This document shows, one piece after another, positions 27,496 to 34,643 of a DNA stretch of 64,000 nt (positions within the stretch are counted from its first letter, which is position 1; every line of letters starts with the position of its first letter). The position numbers were made by a program, and so were the translations under genes. Below the pieces are notes generated by a model, which saw nothing but the letters and a program-made list of their open reading frames with translations, did no database searches and was not told where the DNA came from. Origin of the DNA: Actinomycetota bacterium (GTDB taxonomy: Bacteria > Actinomycetota > Acidimicrobiia > Acidimicrobiales > UBA8592); assembly GCA_002715425.1 (NCBI GenBank), contig PAYW01000009.1, forward strand, positions 34,143-98,142, written 5' to 3'.

Positions 27496-28494
27496 ATGGG
27501 ACTATATATTGTGCGTCTTTCAGTATTAGATCAAAGCCCAGTATCGGAGGGCACTACTCCATCAGAGGCTCTGCGAAACTCTATTCAGCTAGCAATACGT
27601 GCAGATGAACTAGGATATTATCGCTATTGGGTCGCTGAACACCACGGGATGCACGGCCTAGCTGGTTCTAGCCCAGAAATCCTCATCGGCCATATAGCTG
27701 AAAACACTAAAAGTATCCGTGTAGGTTCTGGTGGAGTAATGCTAAGTCATTACTCCCCTCTCAAAGTTGCTGAGAACTTTAAAGTCCTCGAAGCACTTCA
27801 TCCGAATCGCATTGACCTCGGCTTAGGACGGGCCCCAGGTTCAGATGCCCGCACAGCGTATGCTTTTCAGTCGACGGGGAACTCTTCTGGGTCTGAGAAT
27901 TACTTGGAATCCGTTCTGGCACTCCGACAGCTCCTTAGTGGAAAAACAATTCACACAGGTCCTTTATCTGGGGTTGAAGCTCTACCCTCAACCCCTTCTA
28001 GCCCAGAAATATGGCTGTTGGCGTCTAGCGACGGATCTGCGAGTGTTGCCGCACATTCTGGCCTCCCTTTAAGCTGGGCACATTTTATCAATGGCCATGG
28101 CGCCGCTACCTGTGACCTTTACCGAGAGCACTACTCCCCCTCTGAGCAGCACCCCGACCCAAGCGTAAGTGTTGGAGTTAGTGTATTGTGCGCTGATTCC
28201 GATGAAGAAGCACGACAAATGTTATCAAGCTTAGAAGTTTGGAGATCTTCTGGGCTTCGCGGTCCCATACCAGACACGAGCCATGTTAAAGATGTGAACG
28301 AAGAGTTAGATAATCAAAGATTTCAGTCCCCAAGTCGACCTATGGTAATCGGAACTCCAGAAATTGTTAAAAATGAGCTTTGTGCTATCGCGGATGACTA
28401 TTGCGCTGAAGAATTGCTTATCGTGACTATCTGCTTTAGCCACAGTCAACGACTACGCTCTTACGAACTAATCGCTGAAGCGTTTAATAACTAG
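27496..28494 (+). CDS. Luciferase-like (LLM) flavin monooxygenase, MsnO8-like
   Basis: This is a TIM-barrel oxidoreductase of 332 residues. The N-terminus reads RLSVLDQSPVSEG and is followed by WVAEHHGM, RVGSGGVMLSHYSPLKVAE, NRIDLGLGRAPGSD and the C-terminal GTPEIVKNEL segment, all landmarks of this LLM subgroup. Such proteins use FMNH2 or F420H2. The window encodes F420 synthase FbiC, so F420 is a possible cofactor, though the sequence does not decide. GAGG five bases before the ATG at 27496 supports this start. A GTG at 27511 would begin exactly at the usual family N-terminus. Confidence 0.9.
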   Translation: MGLYIVRLSVLDQSPVSEGTTPSEALRNSIQLAIRADELGYYRYWVAEHHGMHGLAGSSPEILIGHIAENTKSIRVGSGGVMLSHYSPLKVAENFKVLEALHPNRIDLGLGRAPGSDARTAYAFQSTGNSSGSENYLESVLALRQLLSGKTIHTGPLSGVEALPSTPSSPEIWLLASSDGSASVAAHSGLPLSWAHFINGHGAATCDLYREHYSPSEQHPDPSVSVGVSVLCADSDEEARQMLSSLEVWRSSGLRGPIPDTSHVKDVNEELDNQRFQSPSRPMVIGTPEIVKNELCAIADDYCAEELLIVTICFSHSQRLRSYELIAEAFNN

Positions 28495-28497
28495 CGA

Positions 28498-29532
28498 CTA
28501 GAGGACTTCTAGAATTTCGACATGGTTTACGTCGGCGTAAAGGCTGATACTCTCCCCTATCGCGTAGTTGCTCCTTGTTTTGACAGAGACAATAAAGTCA
28601 GTTCCTATTCGGCATTTATAAATCCATTCCCCGAATACGGCTATTTTTGACTGAACTTCTGCGTCGGCTCCACCGACGGCTATCTGAACGTTTTCAGGTC
28701 TTATCAGAGCGACAAAGCTCTTAGGATCGATGAAATCAACCTTTCTCCTGCCCCACGGAGTGTCGAAAAATGAAGTTCTGTTCTCTTCAAAAATGATTGG
28801 ATTCCAACAGCTTTCCAGTCCAATTAGGTCAGCCACAATAGAGTATTTTGGGTTCATTATTATTTCTTCAATTAAACCGGTCCTAATGATTTCACCATCC
28901 TTCATAAAGGTTATGTTGTCTGCGATTCGTGTAGCCTCATCCCAATCATGGGTTACATGGACTGCAGCGATATTTAGGATTTTTAAAAGATTTCGAACTT
29001 CTTGAAGCAATGTTGATCGCAGCGATCTATCTAATGAATTAAACGGTTCGTCCAATAGAAGAACATTTGGGTTCGGAGCTAATGCACGAGCTAAAGCAAC
29101 CCGTTGCCGTTCACCTCCAGATAATGTGTCCACATTTCGGTGGTTATATCCAGATAAGCCGACTAGCTCTAGCATCTCCGAAACTTTTCCTTGATACTCT
29201 TCAGGTTTTTGTCCCTGCATTTGCAAACCAAAGGAAACATTTCGTTCCACGTTTTTGTGAGGAAATAGTGCGTTGCTTTGAAACATTAAGCCTATTCCTC
29301 TCTTATGGGAAGGGGTCGATACAAGACTCGTTGAGTTGAGACTTATATCCCCTTCATCTACTGGAATCAGTCCAACTATTGCCTTGAGGAGTGTGGTCTT
29401 CCCACATCCACTTGGGCCCAATAGCGTGGTTATAGCCCCCGGCTCAACGTCAACAGAAACGTCATGCAATATCTGCTGTCCGCCAATTGATACTTCGAGG
29501 TTTTCAATTATAAGGCCCTTATGCGGTGTCAC
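28498..29532 (-). CDS. thiQ: Thiamine ABC transporter ATP-binding protein
   Basis: This ATPase subunit has 344 residues. It contains Walker A GPSGCGKTT, signature LSGGERQRVALARAL, Walker B VLLLDEPFNSLD and a His switch in HVTHDWDEATR. It is much longer than E. coli ThiQ, having a 110-residue C-terminal domain that is probably TOBE-like, as in iron and spermidine importers. The thiamine assignment rests on the TPP riboswitch upstream of the operon. The gene begins with GTG and overlaps the permease gene by 14 bases. Regulation is shared with the two upstream genes. Confidence 0.88.
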   Translation of the reverse strand: MTPHKGLIIENLEVSIGGQQILHDVSVDVEPGAITTLLGPSGCGKTTLLKAIVGLIPVDEGDISLNSTSLVSTPSHKRGIGLMFQSNALFPHKNVERNVSFGLQMQGQKPEEYQGKVSEMLELVGLSGYNHRNVDTLSGGERQRVALARALAPNPNVLLLDEPFNSLDRSLRSTLLQEVRNLLKILNIAAVHVTHDWDEATRIADNITFMKDGEIIRTGLIEEIIMNPKYSIVADLIGLESCWNPIIFEENRTSFFDTPWGRRKVDFIDPKSFVALIRPENVQIAVGGADAEVQSKIAVFGEWIYKCRIGTDFIVSVKTRSNYAIGESISLYADVNHVEILEVL

Positions 29533-31234
29533 GAATCACCGTCCCGGTTCTATCTAGGAGACCTATTGATATCGCTGTTACACCGGCCAGCACAACGCAG
29601 AGTGCCATTGCTTGACCATATGTCGATGCTCCTGGTCTACCCAGTAAATTAAAGATAGTTGTTGGAATAGTCGGCCTTTGTGGCCGGACTAAAAATGCTG
29701 TTGCGCCGAATTCCCCTATTGCGATTGCGAATGAGAACGATGCTCCTGCAATTAATGATTTTGAAATAATCGGTAAATCTACGTGCCGCCATATTTTAAC
29801 ATCAGATGCACCAAGAACTTTTGCCGCATCCCGCATTTCAGTATTGACATCACGGAGAGCTGTTCCAACTATTCGAGCCACCAGTCCAATCCCTAGGATT
29901 GCTTGTGCTATCGGAATAATCCACCAGCTAGAACGTATATCCCAAAAAGAGCTATTTAGTGTCACAATAATGCCAAAGCCTAGCAATACTCCAGATGTGC
30001 CTAACGGAAGCAGGAAAAGTACGTCTGTCAGTTTGCTAATCTTTTCTGAAGGTGATGACAGAAGAACAGCTGCTAGATATCCGAGTATCGTTGCGATTGC
30101 CATAGCAAGGAGTGCCCATGTAATTGAATTGATAATCGCAGTTCGAGTTTCAAAGATACTAAATCGGTCCGATACACTTTTAGTGAATATCGCTCGATAA
30201 TAAGTGAATGAGTAGCCATTAGGAGTCCTCAATGAACGTTCAATCAATAGAACTAGTGGGGTTCCTAGAAAAAGAAGGGTAAAGAGTACTCCAGAGTAAA
30301 GTCGGGCCCTCCTGAATTTTGTTGTATGCGTGCTTCCGTCGCTCACTGCGATTGACCCAAGTTCGGATGTGCCATATTTACTTCTAAGTCGAGAATTAAT
30401 TGTGAGCATAAGAACCACGATTGCTAGTTGTGCGATTCCTAGTGCTGCTGCGGTATTGATATCTATACGCTGTGTTGCGTATCTCCATATCTCCGTTTCA
30501 ATAGTTGCCTCCTTAAGAGAGCCCAGTATAAGGATGATCCCAAAGGAGGTGAATGTAAATAAGAACGCCAATGACCCTGCTGCGATCAGTGCTGGTTTCA
30601 AACGCGGAAAGGTAACGAGAAAGAATGTTTTGAAAGTTCCAGCACCTAGAGTTCTTGCAGCATATTCAGGGTCTAAAGATAACTGCCCCCACCACCCTCC
30701 GAGTGTTCGAACAACTATCGCTGTGTTAAAAAAAACGTGAGCAACGATTATCCCGAAGGGTCCCCCTTCTAGACTAAACACAGTTCCTTCGAGCTTAAAT
30801 AGTGAATTCAGAGACAGAAAAGCAGACGCCACCACTACTGTTGGCATTACAAAGGGGATAGTTGCGAGCACGCTTAATGCACCTCTCCCCCGAAAGTTAA
30901 ACCGAGTAAGAATATTTGCAATTAATATCCCTACACATAACGAAACAGCAGTCGAGATTAAGGCTTGCCATAGTGTGAACCATATGATTTTCCATGTGGT
31001 ATGCGATCCAAATACTGCGGTAATATTTTCGGGGGATAAACCGTACCAAAGAATTTTTCCGAGAGGAAAAAAATAGAAAATAGAGAAAAAAACAGTACTA
31101 ACTATTAACGCAGTTACTGTTAAGATTTTTTGATAATTGTTCAACTGAATGGCAAATGTCGAATTCGTTTTGTAGTCGTCATCGTAAAACAATTTGAGTC
31201 CATTGTTCGGTCCACTCGTCCCGAAAAGCATCAA
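29519..31234 (-). CDS. thiP: Thiamine ABC transporter permease, two-domain
   Basis: This integral membrane protein has 571 residues with about 12 hydrophobic segments and two binding-protein-dependent permease domains. The EAA-type loops are seen as AARTLGAGTFKTFFLVTFPRLK in the first half and DAAKVLGASDVKIWRHVDLP in the second. This duplicated architecture is that of ThiP and FbpB. The annotated ATG at 31234 would overlap the receptor gene by 56 bases. A TTG at about 31192 would shorten the overlap. It forms the middle of the thiBPQ operon under the TPP riboswitch. Confidence 0.88.
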   Translation of the reverse strand: MMLFGTSGPNNGLKLFYDDDYKTNSTFAIQLNNYQKILTVTALIVSTVFFSIFYFFPLGKILWYGLSPENITAVFGSHTTWKIIWFTLWQALISTAVSLCVGILIANILTRFNFRGRGALSVLATIPFVMPTVVVASAFLSLNSLFKLEGTVFSLEGGPFGIIVAHVFFNTAIVVRTLGGWWGQLSLDPEYAARTLGAGTFKTFFLVTFPRLKPALIAAGSLAFLFTFTSFGIILILGSLKEATIETEIWRYATQRIDINTAAALGIAQLAIVVLMLTINSRLRSKYGTSELGSIAVSDGSTHTTKFRRARLYSGVLFTLLFLGTPLVLLIERSLRTPNGYSFTYYRAIFTKSVSDRFSIFETRTAIINSITWALLAMAIATILGYLAAVLLSSPSEKISKLTDVLFLLPLGTSGVLLGFGIIVTLNSSFWDIRSSWWIIPIAQAILGIGLVARIVGTALRDVNTEMRDAAKVLGASDVKIWRHVDLPIISKSLIAGASFSFAIAIGEFGATAFLVRPQRPTIPTTIFNLLGRPGASTYGQAMALCVVLAGVTAISIGLLDRTGTVIRDTA

Positions 31235-32297
31235 TCTCTTCAGGTGGCAGTGTCGCAGAATTTACGGCGACTGGGAGGAATCTTTGAAAGTCATCCGGCA
31301 GGACAGCTTCTGAGTTAGCTGGTAATACAAAGTTTGTTTCAGGGAGTAATTCTTGGAAGGAAGTTGATGTTAAGAAGTCGACTAGCAATGCTGAAGCTAT
31401 TGGCTCATCGGTCCCTCGTAAAATTCCTGCAAACTCTACCGATCTAAAGCAGGTGTCCTTAATTACTGCTGTTGGCGGCATTTCGAGTGGTTCAGGCGCG
31501 TAAATAAATTCTGCTATTGGACTAGTAAGGTAACTGGTTACGATTGATCGATCGCCCCCGCCAGCGATGAAGTCACCGTAATAGGATTCAGTCCACCCTG
31601 ATTCGACTATTACATCGTTATCGCGTAAGTCTCTCCAGAACTCTTGCCAGCCTTCTTCTCCGAAATATGCAATTGTCGCTAACAAAAAGCCCATCCCAGG
31701 TGCCGATGTTTCAGGATTCTGTGTTACAAATTCTCCTGCGTATTTCGATGATGTTAATTGTGTAATTGTTGACGGTTCTTCGCCAACTTCGTCTATCCAA
31801 AAATTTACACATATGTCACCATAATCAACTGGCGTAACTCGATGATAAGGGTCTAGAAGAAGGTCACTAGAAAGCTGATCAATCGTTGATGCAAGATAAG
31901 GCTGGAAAATGTCATTAGTAAGTCCTCGACAAAGAAATGTATTGTCGATTCCGAACATGACATCGGCCACTGGGTCTCCGGAGGTTAGCACCGACTGCGA
32001 AACCATAGTCCCAGTATCTGCGCTTTGAAGTAGGTTGACCTGTATCCCCGTTTTGGCGGTAAACCCTTCAAATGCTCCTTCTGGTGGGAGAAAAGCGTCA
32101 TAAGTTATTAGATCAATAGTTGTGCCAGAAAGATCATCACCCGCTGAAGCTGACATTTCAATGAGAGGCAAACTCGGATCCGCAAAGCACTCATTGGCAT
32201 TTTTGGTTTTGTCGTCGCTGGAACAACTAAGCCCGATTGCCGTTAGCAAAAAGCAAGACGCAATAACGATAACTTGTACGAGTGATTTGTCTCTCAT
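31179..32297 (-). CDS. thiB: Thiamine-binding lipoprotein of ABC transporter
   Basis: This is a substrate-binding lipoprotein of 372 residues. The signal ends in a lipobox IGLSC. The mature part has the extracellular solute-binding family 1 fold, with IDLITYDAFLPPEGAF resembling the start of thiamine-binding TbpA, and DVMFGIDNTFLCRGL, TPVDYGDICVNFW and PGMGFLLATIAYFGEEGW. I place the start at 32297 rather than at the ATG at 32318, which lies inside the riboswitch aptamer. GGAGGG at 32305-32310 is spaced 7 bases from it. ThiP and ThiQ follow. An iron-binding role is the main alternative, but the riboswitch favours thiamine. Confidence 0.9.
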   Translation of the reverse strand: MRDKSLVQVIVIASCFLLTAIGLSCSSDDKTKNANECFADPSLPLIEMSASAGDDLSGTTIDLITYDAFLPPEGAFEGFTAKTGIQVNLLQSADTGTMVSQSVLTSGDPVADVMFGIDNTFLCRGLTNDIFQPYLASTIDQLSSDLLLDPYHRVTPVDYGDICVNFWIDEVGEEPSTITQLTSSKYAGEFVTQNPETSAPGMGFLLATIAYFGEEGWQEFWRDLRDNDVIVESGWTESYYGDFIAGGGDRSIVTSYLTSPIAEFIYAPEPLEMPPTAVIKDTCFRSVEFAGILRGTDEPIASALLVDFLTSTSFQELLPETNFVLPANSEAVLPDDFQRFLPVAVNSATLPPEEIDAFRDEWTEQWTQIVLR

Positions 32298-32304
32298 TGA
32301 TTTT

Positions 32305-32388
32305 CCCTCCGCTGGCATTATCCAGATCAGGTCTAGGGTCAGTGGTATATGACCACTTTCTCAGCCTGGCGTTTCCAAGCTCCCCGTC
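32305..32388 (-). promoter_or_regulatory. TPP riboswitch (THI element)
   Basis: Reading the minus strand, the conserved THI strings appear in order. They are GGGGAGC, then CAGGCTGAGAAAGTGG, a hairpin TCATATACCACTGA, then ACCCTAGACCTGATCTGGAT and AATGCCAGCGGAGGGA. Together these form the TPP aptamer. The last GGAGGG is also the only good ribosome binding site of the gene that follows (spacer AAAATCA). Binding of thiamine pyrophosphate would therefore hide it directly. The regulated operon is a thiamine-type ABC importer, which matches the expected role of repressing uptake when TPP is plentiful. Confidence 0.95.
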
Positions 32389-32479
32389 TTAATATCTTAG
32401 CTAATTTACATGAATCGATGCATAATTTCTTACGCTTTTAAAGGCTTAAAGCCCGTAACTGCAGGTACCGTGTTAAAGC

Positions 32480-33607
32480 ATGTCTAGCCGTATTGAAATT
32501 GAAATCACTAGCCAAATAGATGATCAAGAGTATACGTGGCGCGCACTTGGCGCCCGAGAACCCAAGGGAACTATAAAGAAATCTCTTCTCCCTGCAAAAA
32601 CTAAAATCGGCGATGATTTTAGAGTGGAAGCAGACTTTCTAATTGATGGAATTGAGATACTTCGCGTTCTGCCGAAGCGAGACGAGCGAAAAGGACAAGA
32701 AACAATCGAAATTCTAGGTTCGGGAAATGAAAATTATGGCGTAACCACGCAGCTTGTAAAGAAAAAACGTAGTAAAAAAGGTAGTCGGAGTCGCAAGAAT
32801 CAGGGCAAAGACACTCAAAAGAAGGGTAAGGCCCAGCCTCCTAAGAAAGAAGCCTCCAGAAAGTCACGTCAATCCCGAAGCCCTCAGCGAGGCAAGCGAC
32901 TCAAGGCTAAGCGCTCTCATAGGAATTCAGTAATTGATAGTTTGCCCGAATTGCACAAGCCACTGGCACGTGAGGTTCTAAGTAGGGGGATTCCTAACTT
33001 AAGAAAGACGTTAAACGACATGGAACTTCCTCAAGGATTCGATGTTGAAATTTTGCAGTATGCAGAGAAGATAAATATGCAACTAAAAACTGCAGAATGG
33101 CATGATCGTGCTGATGCTGTGTTGAAAAATTCCAAAGAAATCGATTTGCGTGATTTCCGGTCCGTTGTTGCTGCTGGAGGTCAATGGGCAAGATCTGATG
33201 AACTTTCCACTATTCAATCCCAACTCGAAACGTCGCTCCGAGAGCGGGTCGACATTGAGCATCAACAGTGGCTCTCAGAAATCAAAAAAGCAATAGAGGA
33301 TGGGAAATCAGTACGAGCACTCAATCTAAGCTCGCACCCGCCTAAGCCTGGAACTCCCCTACCTGAAAGCATTATGGAACCTCTCGTCCATCTTGCAAAT
33401 GATTCATTGGATAGTGATACTGCTTCCTATAGATGGTGCGTGGTAGTCCAAGCAGTTGCGTTTTCACCCATTAGGCTAAAGGTTGTACCAAAGGGAATCC
33501 CTGAGCGTATTTCTGATGAACTCGTAGATACTATTAAGAAGCTTTCGGAACGTATCCCGAATATTGCAGGTCTTTTCACTGCTTCCTTAAAAGAAACCAA
33601 GGATTAA
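32480..33607 (+). CDS. Conserved-looking protein with basic central linker, function unknown
   Basis: This is a 375-residue soluble protein in three parts. Residues 1-95 form a small domain with alternating polar and hydrophobic strands (SSRIEIEITS, EYTWRALGAREPKG, FRVEADFLIDGIEILRVLPK). Residues 95-155 are a Lys/Arg/Ser/Gln-rich linker with many short KK and RK pairs, likely disordered and nucleic-acid friendly. Residues 155-375 are mostly helical, with LAREVLSRGIPNLRKTL and an ending of EDGKSVRALNLSSHPPKPG type. I do not recognise the family. It starts 92 bases from the thiB riboswitch on the opposite strand and stands alone. It may bind RNA or DNA, judged only from the linker charge. Confidence 0.72.
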   Translation: MSSRIEIEITSQIDDQEYTWRALGAREPKGTIKKSLLPAKTKIGDDFRVEADFLIDGIEILRVLPKRDERKGQETIEILGSGNENYGVTTQLVKKKRSKKGSRSRKNQGKDTQKKGKAQPPKKEASRKSRQSRSPQRGKRLKAKRSHRNSVIDSLPELHKPLAREVLSRGIPNLRKTLNDMELPQGFDVEILQYAEKINMQLKTAEWHDRADAVLKNSKEIDLRDFRSVVAAGGQWARSDELSTIQSQLETSLRERVDIEHQQWLSEIKKAIEDGKSVRALNLSSHPPKPGTPLPESIMEPLVHLANDSLDSDTASYRWCVVVQAVAFSPIRLKVVPKGIPERISDELVDTIKKLSERIPNIAGLFTASLKETKD

Positions 33608-33625
33608 AGTTTGGACTTGAGAACG

Positions 33626-34093
33626 CTACAATTTTCGTTCTACCTCTATTATCCGCGCAGTGATTTTATACCGTTCAAAGAAGTTCTTTAGTTCACGATC
33701 ACCTGGCAAAGCTCTAGCAACTATAGAGAAAGCAGCAGATTTCTCTGCTTGCTCCAAGAGCATAAGCATCATCGCTTCACCTATTCCTACTGACCTCATT
33801 TCACTGTCAACAAAAACTTCACGAATATCAAGTGATTTCTTATCGTAGATTGCAACCCACTCTGCAATAAGAAACCCAAATGGATAGTCATCGTAGGTAC
33901 CGAGTATGCAAATAAAGTCTTTATGTCTAGAAACTATTTCAAATACCTCTGAAGATGTTCCAGTTAACGCTTTTGTCCTCTCCCAGAGATCGGCACCTTT
34001 ATGATCAACTATTTCATTACGAGAAGCACCGAACAAGGACAAGAATGTCTCACGGTCGTTTTGTTCAGCGATCCTAGCTGACTCTAAAGCCAT
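33626..34093 (-). CDS. GNAT-family N-acetyltransferase
   Basis: This is a protein of 155 residues with the acetyl-CoA binding pattern EVFVDSEMRSVGIGEAMM, corresponding to motif A (RxxGxG). It carries a hydrophobic motif-B strand (FSIVARALPGDRELKNFFERY). Family members acetylate amines, proteins or antibiotics using acetyl-CoA. The target is unknown. I place the start at 34093, one base after the stop of the Asp-rich gene, because earlier in-frame codons (to 34129) lie inside that gene. It follows the acidic zinc-ribbon gene on the same strand. Confidence 0.82.
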   Translation of the reverse strand: MALESARIAEQNDRETFLSLFGASRNEIVDHKGADLWERTKALTGTSSEVFEIVSRHKDFICILGTYDDYPFGFLIAEWVAIYDKKSLDIREVFVDSEMRSVGIGEAMMLMLLEQAEKSAAFSIVARALPGDRELKNFFERYKITARIIEVERKL

Positions 34094-34094
34094 T

Positions 34095-34559
34095 TTAAAT
34101 AACAGCCCCGCAATGAGGGCACTCCCCATCTTCCTCTATTGCGATTTTACTGACAAGCAGGAAACAGCTTGGGCAATTCATTTCATCCTCTTGCTTAGCA
34201 ACAACATTCGCATCTTCGCTGTCACCCGACTTAACCGATTCGCCCTCTTCGAGATCTTCATCATCGTTAGCCTTTATACGGTCTTCGAGAATAGCTGTTA
34301 GATCTGCTTCAACCTCATCATCATCATCATCATCATCGTCACCGTCACTCTTGACATCGGAAGAAGAAGCTTCATCATCGTCAAAATCATCGTCATCAGA
34401 GTCATCGCCGTCTTTATCGAAAATTTCCCCATCTTCATCAAAAATTTCGCCATCCTCAGCGCCTTCAAGATCCTCATCTTCAGGCATGTCTTCGTCAAAG
34501 CCATCTTGAACTTCTTCGTCGTCGATGGCGCCTTTTTCCTCTTCCAATTCGTCAGACAT
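34095..34559 (-). CDS. Acidic Asp-rich protein with C-terminal zinc ribbon
   Basis: This is a 154-residue protein. Most of residues 1-120 are Asp and Glu, including runs of up to eight Asp and two near-identical DGEIFDEDG / DGEIFDKDG units. The last 27 residues carry a four-Cys zinc ribbon, CPSC...CPHC. The poly-Asp part is encoded by a GAT/GAC trinucleotide repeat near 34318-34345 (ATC on the plus strand). Such acidic tails with zinc ribbons are known in RNA polymerase or ribosome-associated proteins, but I cannot place this one. It lies between the ThyX-like gene and the GNAT gene on the same strand. Confidence 0.76.
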   Translation of the reverse strand: MSDELEEEKGAIDDEEVQDGFDEDMPEDEDLEGAEDGEIFDEDGEIFDKDGDDSDDDDFDDDEASSSDVKSDGDDDDDDDDEVEADLTAILEDRIKANDDEDLEEGESVKSGDSEDANVVAKQEDEMNCPSCFLLVSKIAIEEDGECPHCGAVI

Positions 34560-34617
34560 AGTAAAACCTTTTCCTTATCAGGGGGATAATAGGCCTTTCT
34601 TTCATACTTTGGGTGAC

Positions 34618-34643
34618 AAATCTGATCTTTTTTCAGATTTTTT
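34618..34643 (+). terminator. Stem-loop after thyX-like gene, possible terminator
   Basis: An 8-bp inverted repeat (AAATCTGA and TCAGATTT) encloses a 7-base loop and is followed by a short T run on the plus strand. On the minus strand it sits directly at the end of the thyX-like gene (stop at 34642-34644) but lacks a U tract on that side. It may act as a weak terminator or an RNA end-protection hairpin. The evidence is the palindrome alone. Confidence 0.35.

Noticed and set aside
32295..32318. ATG at 32318 as thiB start
   Set aside because: That ATG is part of the conserved aptamer (AATGCCAGCG). The ATG at 32297 has a proper ribosome binding site.
34298..34504. Met/Leu-rich frame inside the Asp-rich gene
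   Set aside because: It is a shadow of the repetitive Asp codons in another frame, with poor amino-acid composition.
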